DNA of 64,000 bases from Serinibacter salmoneus (GTDB lineage Bacteria; Actinomycetota; Actinomycetes; Actinomycetales; Beutenbergiaceae): assembly GCF_002563925.1 (NCBI RefSeq), contig NZ_PDJD01000001.1:2982973-3046972 (forward strand). The letters are read 5' to 3'. A model generated the notes under the pieces. The model ran no database searches, was not told the DNA's origin, and worked only from the letters and a program-made list of their open reading frames with translations. Below are positions 44,277 through 52,961 of the stretch, one piece after another. Numbering within the stretch: the stretch's first letter is position 1; the number at the start of each line of letters is the position of its first letter. The translations under genes and the position numbers were made by a program.

Positions 44277-46264
44277 TGGGCTGGAACGTGACGGCGGAGG
44301 CGTACGCGCGCGCCGAGGCCGATCCGCTCGCCTTCTGGGCGCAGGCCGCGGACCGGCTGCAGTGGGACACCCCGTGGCGGGAGGTCCTGGACTGGACCCC
44401 GCCCGCTCCGAGCGCCACACCCACCACACCCACCACCCCACCCGCCGCCCGGTGGTTCACCGGCGGCCGGCTGAACGCCACCACCAACTGCGTGGACCGG
44501 CACGTCGCCGCTGGCTTGGGCGCCAAGGTCGCGATCCACTGGGAGGGGGAGGACGGCGAGCGCCGCACCGTCACCTACGCCGACCTGCAGCAGCAGGTGG
44601 CCCGCGCCGCCCACGCCCTGAGCGCGCTCGGCGTCACGGCGGGCGACCGCATCGTGATCTACCTGCCGGTGCTGGTGGAGACGGTGGTGGCGACCCTGGC
44701 CGCGTTCCGGATCGGCGCCGTCGCCTCCCTGGTGTTCGGCGGGTTCTCCGCGGAGGCGGTCCGGTTCCGCATCGCCGACACCGGCGCGAAGGTCCTGGTC
44801 ACCTCCGACGGCCAGTACCGCCGCGGCGCGGCCGTGCCGGTCAAGCAGGCCGCGGACGAGGCCGCCGAGGGCCTGGTGGACCACGTGCTCGTGGTGCGCC
44901 GCACCGGCGACATCCCCCGAAGCGAAGTCCCGTGGACGCCGGGCCGGGACGTGTGGTGGCACGAGGCTCTCGCCGCCGCCCCCGCGGACGCGGCGGACCA
45001 CGCGCCGCTGAGCGTCGACGCCGAGCACCCGCTGTTCATCGTCTACACCTCCGGCACCACCGGACGCCCCAAGGGGCTGGTGCACACCACGGGCGGCTAC
45101 CTCACCCACGCCGGCTGGGCGCACTGGGCGCACTTCGACGCCAAACCCACCGACGTGCACTGGTGCACCGCGGACCTCGCCTGGGTCACGGCACACACCT
45201 ACGCGATCGTGGGCCCGCTGCTGAACGGGCTCACGGAGGTGCTCTACGAGGGCACCCCGGACACCCCGCACCGCGAGCGCCACCTGGAGATCATCCAGCG
45301 CTACGGCGTCACCACCTACTACACCGCGCCCACGCTGCTGCGCACCCTGCACTCCTGGTTCGGTGAGGACCTCCCGGCCGGGTACGACCTGAGCAGCCTG
45401 CGCCTCCTGGGAACGGTGGGCGAGGCGATCAACCCCGAGACGTGGCGCTGGTTCCAGCGGGCCTTCAGCGCCCAGGCGAGCGCGCCGCTGCCGATCATCG
45501 ACACCTGGTGGCAGTCGGAGACCGGCGCCGCGATGGTCGCGCCCCTGCCCGGCGTCACCGCCCTGAAGCCGGGCAGCGCCACCCATCCCCTGCCGGGGAT
45601 CGCGGTGGAGGTGGTGGACGACGACGGAGCCCCCGTTCCCGCGGGAACGCCCGGCACGCTCGTAGTCACCCGCCCCTGGCCGGGGATGGCGCGCACCGTC
45701 TGGGGCGACCCGCAGCGCTACGTCGAGGCGTACTGGTCCCGCTACGCCGGGCACGGCCCGTGGGGCGGGTACTTCGTGGCCGGTGACGGCGCGATGCGCG
45801 ACGCGGACGGGCACCTGTGGCTGCTGGGCCGCCTGGACGAGGTGGTCAACGTCTCCGGGCACCGGCTGTCCACCATCGAGATCGAGTCGGCGCTGGTCGC
45901 CCACCCGGCTGTCACGGAGGCGGGCGCCACCGGGGTCCCCGATCCGCTCACCGGGCAGGCCGTCGCGGTGTTCGTGGTGCCCACCCGGCAGCCGCCGGCC
46001 CGGGACCTGGCGGCCTGGGCGGCGCTGGAGGGTGAGCTGCGCGAGGAGCTGCGCTGCGCCGTCGCCCGCGGGATCGGCCCGATCGCCAAGCCGGCGCACG
46101 TGGTCCTCGTGCCCGAGGTGCCGCGCACCCGGTCGGGGAAGATCCTGCGCCGCCTGCTCGCCCAGCTCCACGCCGGCGCCGAACTCGGCGACACCACATC
46201 CCTGCAGAACCCGTGGGCGGTGGCGCGGATCGCCGCCGCCCTGGATCACGAGGAGGCAGCATGA
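44276..46264 (+). CDS. acs: Acetyl-CoA synthetase-type AMP-forming ligase
   Basis: A 662-residue enzyme with the ACS N-terminal domain (YARAEADPLAFWAQAADRLQ), the AMP-binding loop YTSGTTGRPKGLVHTTGGY, the acyl-pocket WWQSETGAAM, hinge GRLDEVVNVSGHRLSTIEIE and the C-terminal RTRSGKILRR whose lysine adenylates acetate and is the acetylation control site. It makes acetyl-CoA (or propionyl-CoA). Placed directly before a sulfhydrylase gene it may supply acetyl groups for homoserine acetylation, although no metX is in the window. A Thr/Pro repeat (TPTTPTTPP) interrupts the N-terminal domain. Confidence 0.87.
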   Translation: MGWNVTAEAYARAEADPLAFWAQAADRLQWDTPWREVLDWTPPAPSATPTTPTTPPAARWFTGGRLNATTNCVDRHVAAGLGAKVAIHWEGEDGERRTVTYADLQQQVARAAHALSALGVTAGDRIVIYLPVLVETVVATLAAFRIGAVASLVFGGFSAEAVRFRIADTGAKVLVTSDGQYRRGAAVPVKQAADEAAEGLVDHVLVVRRTGDIPRSEVPWTPGRDVWWHEALAAAPADAADHAPLSVDAEHPLFIVYTSGTTGRPKGLVHTTGGYLTHAGWAHWAHFDAKPTDVHWCTADLAWVTAHTYAIVGPLLNGLTEVLYEGTPDTPHRERHLEIIQRYGVTTYYTAPTLLRTLHSWFGEDLPAGYDLSSLRLLGTVGEAINPETWRWFQRAFSAQASAPLPIIDTWWQSETGAAMVAPLPGVTALKPGSATHPLPGIAVEVVDDDGAPVPAGTPGTLVVTRPWPGMARTVWGDPQRYVEAYWSRYAGHGPWGGYFVAGDGAMRDADGHLWLLGRLDEVVNVSGHRLSTIEIESALVAHPAVTEAGATGVPDPLTGQAVAVFVVPTRQPPARDLAAWAALEGELREELRCAVARGIGPIAKPAHVVLVPEVPRTRSGKILRRLLAQLHAGAELGDTTSLQNPWAVARIAAALDHEEAA

Positions 46265-47697
46265 CCCAGGAGTCCACCCAGGAGCACACGTTCGGGTTCC
46301 GCACCCGGGCCCTGCACGCCGGGGGTGTGCCGGACGCCGCCACGGGGGCGCGCGCCGTCCCGATCTATCAGTCGACCTCGTTCGTGTTCGACTCCCCCGC
46401 CGACGCCGGCGCCCTGTTCGCGCTGCAGAAGTACGGCAACATCTACAGCCGCATCGGCAACCCCACCGTGGCCGCGCTGGAGGAGCGGATCGCCTCTCTG
46501 GAGGGGGGCATCGGGGCGGTGGCGACGGCGTCGGGCATGTCCGCGGAGTTCCTCGTCTTCGCGGCCCTGGCCGGGGCGGGCGACCACATCGTCGCCTCCT
46601 CCCAGCTCTACGGCGGCACCGTGACCCAGTTGGACGTGACGCTGCGCCGGTTCGGGATCGAGACCACGTTCGTGCCCGGAACCGACCCGGCGGACTTCGC
46701 CGCCGCGATCCGCCCCACCACCCGCCTGGTCTACACCGAGGTGGTGGCGAACCCCTCCGGCGAGGTCGCCGACCTCGCGGGCCTGGCGCGGGTGGCGCAC
46801 GAGGCCGGGGTGCCCCTCGTGGTGGACTCCACCCTCACCACCCCCTACCTGATCCGGCCGATCGAGCACGGCGCGGACATCGTGATCCACTCCGCCACCA
46901 AGTTCCTCGGCGGGCACGGCACCACCCTGGGCGGCGTGGTGGTGGACTCCGGCACCTTCGACTGGAGCAACACCGCGGTGATGAACGAGCCGGTGGCCTC
47001 CTACGGCGGCGTGCAGTGGTGGGGCAACTTCGGCGAGTACGGCTTCCTCACCAAGTTGCGCACCGAGCAGTTGCGCGACATCGGCCCGTCGCTCTCGGCG
47101 CAGTCCGCGTTCCAGCTCCTGCAGGGGGTGGAGACCCTCCCGCAGCGCATGGACGCCCACGTGGCGGGCGCCCGCGAGGTCGCGGCGTGGCTCGAGGCCG
47201 ATCCACGGGTCAGCGAGGTGCTGTGGGCGGGCCTCCCCGGACACGTGCACCACGAGCGGGCCGCCACGCTGTTGCCGCTGGGCGCGCCGTCGGTGTTCGC
47301 GTTCCGGCTCGCCGGTGTCGGGAGCACCGGCGGCACTGACGACACCGACGGCACTGGGGGTTCCTCGCTCAGCGGCCGGGAGGTCGGCGAGCGGTTCATC
47401 ACCGAACTGCGTCTGGCCTCCCACCTGGCGAACGTGGGCGACTCGCGCACCCTGGTGATCCACCCGGCCTCCACCACCCACCGGCAACTGTCCGCCGAGC
47501 AGCTCGCCGCCGGCGGCGTGCCGGAGGACCTGGTGCGGATCTCCGTGGGGTTGGAGGACGTCGAGGACATCATCTGGGACCTGGATCAGGCCCTCACGGC
47601 CGCCACCCGGGTCACCCCGCCACCCGCCGTCGGCGCGGGGGCGCGTACTGAGACCACCGAGGCGGGCGCCGCCTGCAGCCTGGAGGCCACGCGATGA
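46261..47697 (+). CDS. metY: O-acetylhomoserine sulfhydrylase
   Basis: A 478-residue PLP enzyme of the Cys/Met-metabolism family. K214 in [18 protein letters not shown] binds [15 protein letters not shown] and [12 protein letters not shown] are family blocks, and EHGADI precedes the lysine. It makes homocysteine from O-acetylhomoserine and sulfide. A Gly/Thr/Asp-rich insertion ([15 protein letters not shown], about 363-377) interrupts the C-terminal domain. The ATG overlaps the acs stop by 4 bases. The operon thus joins uptake of a sulfur compound to homocysteine synthesis. Confidence 0.9.
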   Translation: MTQESTQEHTFGFRTRALHAGGVPDAATGARAVPIYQSTSFVFDSPADAGALFALQKYGNIYSRIGNPTVAALEERIASLEGGIGAVATASGMSAEFLVFAALAGAGDHIVASSQLYGGTVTQLDVTLRRFGIETTFVPGTDPADFAAAIRPTTRLVYTEVVANPSGEVADLAGLARVAHEAGVPLVVDSTLTTPYLIRPIEHGADIVIHSATKFLGGHGTTLGGVVVDSGTFDWSNTAVMNEPVASYGGVQWWGNFGEYGFLTKLRTEQLRDIGPSLSAQSAFQLLQGVETLPQRMDAHVAGAREVAAWLEADPRVSEVLWAGLPGHVHHERAATLLPLGAPSVFAFRLAGVGSTGGTDDTDGTGGSSLSGREVGERFITELRLASHLANVGDSRTLVIHPASTTHRQLSAEQLAAGGVPEDLVRISVGLEDVEDIIWDLDQALTAATRVTPPPAVGAGARTETTEAGAACSLEATR

Positions 47698-48179
47698 GCA
47701 CGACCGCCTGGCTCAACCCGACCGCCACCGAGCGGCAGGGCATCCTGCGCCGCAGCCGCCGGGTCGCGATCGTGGGCGCCTCCGGCAACCCCTCCCGCGC
47801 CTCCTACTTCGTGGCGAGCTACCTGCTGTCCAGCTCCGACTTCGAGGTCTACCTCGTCAACCCGCGGGCGAGTGAGATCCTCGGGCAGCCGGTGTACGCC
47901 TCGCTCGCCGACCTCCCGCACCCCCCGGACATCGTGGACGTCTTCCGCCGCCACGACGACCTGCCCGGGGTGCTGGACGAGGCGCTCGGGGCCGGCGCCC
48001 GCACCCTCTGGCTGCAGCTGGGTTCCTGGCACGACGACGTGGCTCGCCGCGGGCACGAGGCCGGCCTGGAGGTGGTGATGGACCGCTGCCTGAAGATCGA
48101 GCACGCCCGCTTCCACGGCGGTCTGCACCTCGCGGGGTTCAACACCGGGGTGATCGACTCCCGCCGGGCGCGCGCCTAG
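47694..48179 (+). CDS. CoA-binding domain protein (YccU-like)
   Basis: A 161-residue single Rossmann-fold CoA-binding protein: VAIVGASGNPSRASYFVASYL, VYLVNPRASEILGQPVYASL, DIVDVFRRHDDLPGVLDEAL and LWLQLGSWHDDVARRGHEAGLEVVMDRCLKIEHARF. The last segment has the conserved Cys-Lys of the family. Its function is unknown, but genes of this kind are often beside O-acetylhomoserine sulfhydrylase genes, here with a 4-base overlap. It is the last gene of the operon and is followed by a large terminator. Confidence 0.88.
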   Translation: MSTTAWLNPTATERQGILRRSRRVAIVGASGNPSRASYFVASYLLSSSDFEVYLVNPRASEILGQPVYASLADLPHPPDIVDVFRRHDDLPGVLDEALGAGARTLWLQLGSWHDDVARRGHEAGLEVVMDRCLKIEHARFHGGLHLAGFNTGVIDSRRARA

Positions 48180-48196
48180 CCTCACGACACGAGCAC

Positions 48197-48277
48197 GACG
48201 CCGCGAACCCGAGGCCCCCGTGACGAGACCGTGGCCTGGGGCCACGGTCTCGGCGCGGGGGCCTCGGGTTCGGCGTC
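48197..48277. terminator. Two-tier bidirectional terminator
   Basis: The outer stem GAACCCGAGGCCCCCG (48205-48220) pairs perfectly with 48256-48271, flanked by GACGCC/GGCGTC. The inner stem GAGACCGTGGCC (48225-48236) pairs with 48240-48251 around TGG. It separates the convergent CoA-binding gene and pknB. Confidence 0.85.
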
Positions 48278-48289
48278 AGTGTGAGCGAC

Positions 48290-50326
48290 TCAGCCGTCGC
48301 CCTCGCCACCGCCGTCACCGTCACCGCCGTCGTCATCCGGCGGCTCGGTGGTGGTCTCGGACTCGCTGGGCTCGGGCTCCGGCTCGGTCGCGATGTAGAC
48401 CGTGATCGTGGTGCCCTGCTCCACCGTGCCCTTGGGATCCCAGTCCCACACCGTGCCGGCCGGGACCTCGTCCTGCGGGATCTGCTGGAAGTTGCCGTTC
48501 AGGCCGGCATCGCGCAGCGCGGAGTTCGCCTCCTCCTGCGTCAGACCCTCGAGGTTCGGCACCGGCACGCTGCCGGAGGCCACCTCGATCCGGAAGGACT
48601 GGTTCACCTCTGCGCTCGACCCCACGCCCGGGTCGATGGAGACCACCTCACCGGCGCTGTACCCCGGCACGTTCACCTCGGTGACCAGGGTGGTGTAGCC
48701 CTGGAAGCCCGCGGCCTCCAGTGCGTTCGTGGCCTGCTCCACGGTCATCCCGATCACGTCGGGCACCTCGAGGGAGTCCGGTCCGGCAGAGACCACCAGG
48801 GTCACCTCCGGCGCGCTGCCGTCAGCGGTGACCTCCACGGCGTCCCCCGGCGCCGGGTCGGTGGAGATGACGCGACCCTCCTCGACGTCGGCACTGGCCT
48901 CGGTCTCGATCACGGGTGTGAGGCCCGCCTCGCGCACGGTGCGCTCGGCGTCGGCCTGCTCCTCGTCGATCACGTCGGGCATCTCGATGGCGTCCGGGCC
49001 GGCGGAGACCACCACGGTGACCTCGCCGCTGGCACTGCCACCGACCTGCACCACGACCCCGGCCTCGGGGTCGGTGGAGATGACGTAACCCTCCTGGACC
49101 TCGCTGCTCGCCTCGGTCTGGATCACCGGGACGAGGTCCACCTCGGTCAGCTCGGACTCAGCCTCGGTCTGGGTGAGCCCCACGACCTCGGGCACGGCGA
49201 CGTCCTCGCGGCCGTCACCGCGCAGGAACGCGGCCCAGATGATCCCCCCGATCAGCAGGACGGCGATGATGGCGAGCGCCCAGATCCAGCCTCGGCCGCG
49301 CTTCTCCTCGACCTCCTCCGCCTCGGGGACCGCCGGGATGGCGGTCGAGGTGGTCCCGGTGCTGGCCGGGGTGGCGCTGAGCAGTTCAGTGGGGGCGCCA
49401 CGCTGCGCGGCGTTGGCCGCCGCGTTGGACGCAGCGATCACGCCGACGGCCGGGGCACCCACCACACCGCCGCGCACCGCGGCATTCAGGTCGGCGCGCA
49501 TCTCCTCGGCGCTCTGGTAGCGGATCGTCTTGTCCTTGGCGAGGGACTTCAGGGTGATGCGGTCCAGCTCCTCGGGCACGTCCGGCGCGATGGAGCTGGG
49601 AGTGGGCGGGTTCTCCCGCACGTGCTGGTAGGCGACCGCGACCGGGGAGTCCCCCTGGAAGGGCGGGCGCCCGGTGAGCAACTCGAACAGCAGCACCCCG
49701 GTGGAGTACACGTCGGAGCGGGCATCCACGACCTCACCGCGCGCCTGCTCCGGGGAGAGGTACTGCGCGGTGCCCACCACGGCCTGGGTCTGGGTCATGG
49801 TGGCGGCGGAGTCGGCGACCGCCCGGGCGATGCCGAAGTCCATCACCTTCACATCACCGGCGGTGGTGATCATGACGTTCGCGGGCTTGATGTCCCGGTG
49901 GATGATGCCGGCGTGATGGGAGTAGTCCAGCGCGGAGAGCACCCCGGTGGTGATCTCCACGGCCTCGTCCAGGGGCAGCGCCGCGCCGTCGCGCAGCAGA
50001 TCGCGCACGGTGTGGCCCTCGACGTACTCCATGATGATGAACGGGACGCGCACCTCGGAGCCGTCCGAGGCGATCTGCGTGTCCTCCCCGGTGTCGTAGA
50101 CCGACACGATCGCCGGGTGGTTCAGCGCCGCGGCGGACTGCGCCTCGCGGCGGAACCGTGCCTGGAAGGTGGAGTCCTGCGCCAGATCGGCGCGCAGCAC
50201 CTTGATGGCCACGCGGCGCGAGAGCCGGTTGTCACGGCCGATGAGCACCTCGGCCATTCCTCCGCGGCCGATGAGCTCACCGACCTCGTACCTGCCCGCA
50301 AGCACGCGGGGTGTGCTGTCCGCCAC
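48290..50326 (-). CDS. pknB: Ser/Thr protein kinase PknB with four PASTA domains
   Basis: A 678-residue receptor kinase. Kinase domain 1-275: P-loop IGRGGMAEV, K42, HRDIKPAN (D145), DFG (163-165), activation loop with TMTQTQAVVGTAQYLSPEQA. A basic juxtamembrane part leads to one helix (WIWALAIIAVLLIGGIIWAAF) and four extracellular PASTA repeats (VPEVVGL, MPDVIDE, VPDVIGM, VPNLEGL). PASTA domains sense muropeptides or lipid II; the kinase controls cell-wall synthesis and division. The tail after the fourth PASTA is Glu/Pro then Asp/Gly-rich. Start GTG shares one base with the pknA TAG. Last gene of the operon. Confidence 0.97.
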   Translation of the reverse strand: MADSTPRVLAGRYEVGELIGRGGMAEVLIGRDNRLSRRVAIKVLRADLAQDSTFQARFRREAQSAAALNHPAIVSVYDTGEDTQIASDGSEVRVPFIIMEYVEGHTVRDLLRDGAALPLDEAVEITTGVLSALDYSHHAGIIHRDIKPANVMITTAGDVKVMDFGIARAVADSAATMTQTQAVVGTAQYLSPEQARGEVVDARSDVYSTGVLLFELLTGRPPFQGDSPVAVAYQHVRENPPTPSSIAPDVPEELDRITLKSLAKDKTIRYQSAEEMRADLNAAVRGGVVGAPAVGVIAASNAAANAAQRGAPTELLSATPASTGTTSTAIPAVPEAEEVEEKRGRGWIWALAIIAVLLIGGIIWAAFLRGDGREDVAVPEVVGLTQTEAESELTEVDLVPVIQTEASSEVQEGYVISTDPEAGVVVQVGGSASGEVTVVVSAGPDAIEMPDVIDEEQADAERTVREAGLTPVIETEASADVEEGRVISTDPAPGDAVEVTADGSAPEVTLVVSAGPDSLEVPDVIGMTVEQATNALEAAGFQGYTTLVTEVNVPGYSAGEVVSIDPGVGSSAEVNQSFRIEVASGSVPVPNLEGLTQEEANSALRDAGLNGNFQQIPQDEVPAGTVWDWDPKGTVEQGTTITVYIATEPEPEPSESETTTEPPDDDGGDGDGGGEGDG

Positions 50327-51495
50327 TACCCGACCCTCTCGATTGTTCCGTCGCGATCGGTCATCGCGATCGAGGCCTTCAGCTCGACACCGTTGGTCGC
50401 GCCACCCGATTCTCCCAGGCCGCCGAGCGCAAGTGCGAGAACGGTGACCAGCGCCACCAGGATCACCACGCCCAGCGCCACCGCGATGGCCACGCGCCGG
50501 GGGACGCCATTGCGTGAGGCTACCGTCTTCGGCGGTTGCTGCACGAACGATGGGCGTGTCTGCGGCTCCGACGGTGCCCGCGACGTGGCCTCCCGCACCC
50601 CGCGGGGACGGTTCGCCGTCCAGTCGGACCTGCGCTGGTGGCCGCCTCGCCGCGGAAGGTGCCCCGGGGCGGAGGTGGCGCGGGACCGCAGGTCCGCTGC
50701 GCGCCGGGCCACGATGCCGGCGGTTGCGGGACGCTGCGCCGGATCCTTGGCGAGCATGTCCGTGATGAGGTGGGCGACGCCGTCGCTCACCTCGTCCGGG
50801 AGCCGCGGGATCGTCTCGGTGACGTGGGCCAGGGCGATGTCCGCCTGGTTGCCGCCGGTGAACGGGCGGCGCCCCGCCAGGCACTCATAGGCCACGACGC
50901 CGAGCGCGTAGATGTCACCCAGCGCGGTGGCGGAGTTCCCCATCGCCTGCTCCGGCGGTAGGTACTGGGCCGTGCCCATCACCATGCCGGGTGCCGTGAT
51001 GGCCTGCTGCCCGGCGCCCACGGAGATCCCGAAGTCGATGAGGCGCACCCGACCGCCCGGGGTGAGCAGGATGTTGCCCGGCTTGATGTCGCGGTGCACC
51101 ACGTGGGCACGGTGCGCGATCTCGAGCGCATCGGCGGACTGCTGCAGGATGTCCAGGGTCTCGGTCTCGGTGAGGGTGCCGCGGCGGCGCAGCAGGTCCG
51201 AGAGCGCCTCCCCGTCCACCAGTTCCATGGCCAGGTAGGCCAGACCGTCGACCTCCCCGTGCTGATGCAGGCGCGCGATCCCGGGGTGGTCCAGGCCCTG
51301 GGCGTTGCGGGCCTCGGCGGCGAAGCGGTCCAGGAACTGTTGCTGCCCCGCGAACTCGACACGCAACACCTTGACCGCGACCTCGTTCTCCCCCTCCAGG
51401 TCACGAGCACGCCACACCTCGCCCATACCGCCGGTGGCCAACCGGCCGAGGAGTTCGAACCGGCCGTCCAGGACGGACCCGCGCGCCGGGATCAT
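50326..51495 (-). CDS. pknA: Ser/Thr protein kinase PknA
   Basis: A 389-residue kinase. Kinase domain 1-270: GRLATGGMGEVWRA, K42, HRDIKPGN (D136), DFG (154-156), MGTAQYLPPEQA. A basic linker precedes one helix (RVAIAVALGVVILVALVTVLALAL) and a short extracellular tail of about 30 residues without PASTA domains. It phosphorylates division and elongation proteins together with PknB. ATG overlaps the pbpA stop by 4 bases. Confidence 0.96.
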   Translation of the reverse strand: MIPARGSVLDGRFELLGRLATGGMGEVWRARDLEGENEVAVKVLRVEFAGQQQFLDRFAAEARNAQGLDHPGIARLHQHGEVDGLAYLAMELVDGEALSDLLRRRGTLTETETLDILQQSADALEIAHRAHVVHRDIKPGNILLTPGGRVRLIDFGISVGAGQQAITAPGMVMGTAQYLPPEQAMGNSATALGDIYALGVVAYECLAGRRPFTGGNQADIALAHVTETIPRLPDEVSDGVAHLITDMLAKDPAQRPATAGIVARRAADLRSRATSAPGHLPRRGGHQRRSDWTANRPRGVREATSRAPSEPQTRPSFVQQPPKTVASRNGVPRRVAIAVALGVVILVALVTVLALALGGLGESGGATNGVELKASIAMTDRDGTIERVG

Positions 51496-52961
51496 GAGAG
51501 TTTCGCCTCGATCACGGCCCTCGCGATCGGCGCGGAGAGTCGGGCACCGGTGTAGTTGTCCCCGCTCGGGTCCGCGCCGTTCACCACGAGCACCGCGACC
51601 GCGATCTGCGGGTCCTCGGCCGGGGCGAAGGAGGTGAACCACGCGTGCGGGAAGGAGGCAGTGGTGCCGTCATCGATCCCCGACTCCGCCGTCCCGGTCT
51701 TCCCGGCCACGGCCACCCCCGGGATCTGCGCCGGGGCACCGGTGCCGTTGGCCACCACGTTGACCATCATCTCGGTCATCATCTCGGCCACATCGGTGCT
51801 CACCGCGGTGGACATCTCGCTCGGCTCGGTCTCGGAGACCACCGAGAGATCGGCGGCGCGTTCCGTGGCGATCAGGTAGGGGCGCATCAGCACGCCGTCG
51901 TTCGCGATCGCCGCGGCCACCATCGCCATCTGCATCGGGGTGGTGCGCACATCCCGCTGGCCGATCGCCGTCTGCGCGAGGGCGGCGTCGTCGGGGATCT
52001 CACCCAACCGGCTCGGGGTGACCGTCAAGGGGATGTCCAGGGGCTCACCCCACCCGAATGCCTCGGCCTGGTCGCGGATCGCATCCTCGCCGAGGGTCAT
52101 CGCCAGATCGGCGAACGGGGTGTTGCAGGACTTCTGCAACGCGAGCATGAGCGTGGCCGTCTCACCGTCGTCGCAGGTCAGACCCGCCGGGTTCTGGATC
52201 GTGGCGGTGGACCCGGGCAGGGTCAGCACGTCCGGTGCCGGTACCCGGGTCTCGGGGGTGTAGTCACCGGTGGAGAGCGCCGCCGCCGTGTCGATCAGTT
52301 TGAACGTGGACCCGGGGGCGTAGGTCTGCCCGGCGATCGCGCGGTTGGCGAGCGGATCAGCCGGGTCGTTGATCAGGTCCTCCCACGCGGAGTTCGCGGC
52401 CGCGGTGTCGTGGGAGGCCAGCAGATTCGGGTCGAAACTCGGGGTGGAGACCATCGCGAGCACGGCGCCCGTGGCGGGGTCCAGGGCCACCACCGCACCC
52501 TCGGCCTCGCCCAGCGCCTCGTAGGCCACCCGTTGCAGTTCGGGGTCGATCGTCAGCTCCACGCTGCCGCCCTCGGGCTGGGACCCGGTGATGAGGTCCT
52601 CCAGGCGCTGGCGCCACAGGGTCGGCGAGGTGCCGTTGAGCACGGAGTTCGCGGCGCGTTCGATCCCGGTGGGCTGGAACACCACGGAGGTGTAGCCCGT
52701 GACGGGGGCGTACAGGGCGCCATCGGCGTAGGTGCGCTGGAACCGGTAGGGCGTGTCCACCTCGACCGAGTAGGCGATCTCCTCGCCGGCGATCACGATC
52801 GGTCCCCGTTCGCGTCCCTGCTCGCGGTAGGTGATGCGCACGTTGCGGGAGTCGGCATTGAGTTCGCTCGCCTGCACGAACTGGATGTAGGTCAGCGCCC
52901 CGATGAGCACGAGGAACATGACCAGGACGACGGCGCTGATCCGGCGCAGCGGGGCGTTCAT
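51492..52961 (-). CDS. pbpA: Penicillin-binding protein PbpA (class B transpeptidase)
   Basis: A 489-residue peptidoglycan transpeptidase with a short cytoplasmic tail, one helix (VVLVMFLVLIGALTYIQFV), a dimerisation domain and the transpeptidase domain. Active-site motifs are S218 in PGSTFK, SCN (278-280) and KTG (421-423). It crosslinks glycan strands made by the RodA glycosyltransferase encoded next door and is a beta-lactam target. Overlaps by 4 bases on both sides. Confidence 0.96.
   Translation of the reverse strand: MNAPLRRISAVVLVMFLVLIGALTYIQFVQASELNADSRNVRITYREQGRERGPIVIAGEEIAYSVEVDTPYRFQRTYADGALYAPVTGYTSVVFQPTGIERAANSVLNGTSPTLWRQRLEDLITGSQPEGGSVELTIDPELQRVAYEALGEAEGAVVALDPATGAVLAMVSTPSFDPNLLASHDTAAANSAWEDLINDPADPLANRAIAGQTYAPGSTFKLIDTAAALSTGDYTPETRVPAPDVLTLPGSTATIQNPAGLTCDDGETATLMLALQKSCNTPFADLAMTLGEDAIRDQAEAFGWGEPLDIPLTVTPSRLGEIPDDAALAQTAIGQRDVRTTPMQMAMVAAAIANDGVLMRPYLIATERAADLSVVSETEPSEMSTAVSTDVAEMMTEMMVNVVANGTGAPAQIPGVAVAGKTGTAESGIDDGTTASFPHAWFTSFAPAEDPQIAVAVLVVNGADPSGDNYTGARLSAPIARAVIEAKLS

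Noticed and set aside
43928-46249. A long minus-strand frame opposite the acetyl-CoA synthetase gene
   Set aside because: Composition is typical of an antisense shadow, and acs on the other strand has all family motifs.
48281-50890. A very long plus-strand open frame opposite pknB and the end of pknA
   Set aside because: It is His/Gly/Arg-rich shadow coding opposite clear kinase domains; such frames are normal at this GC content.
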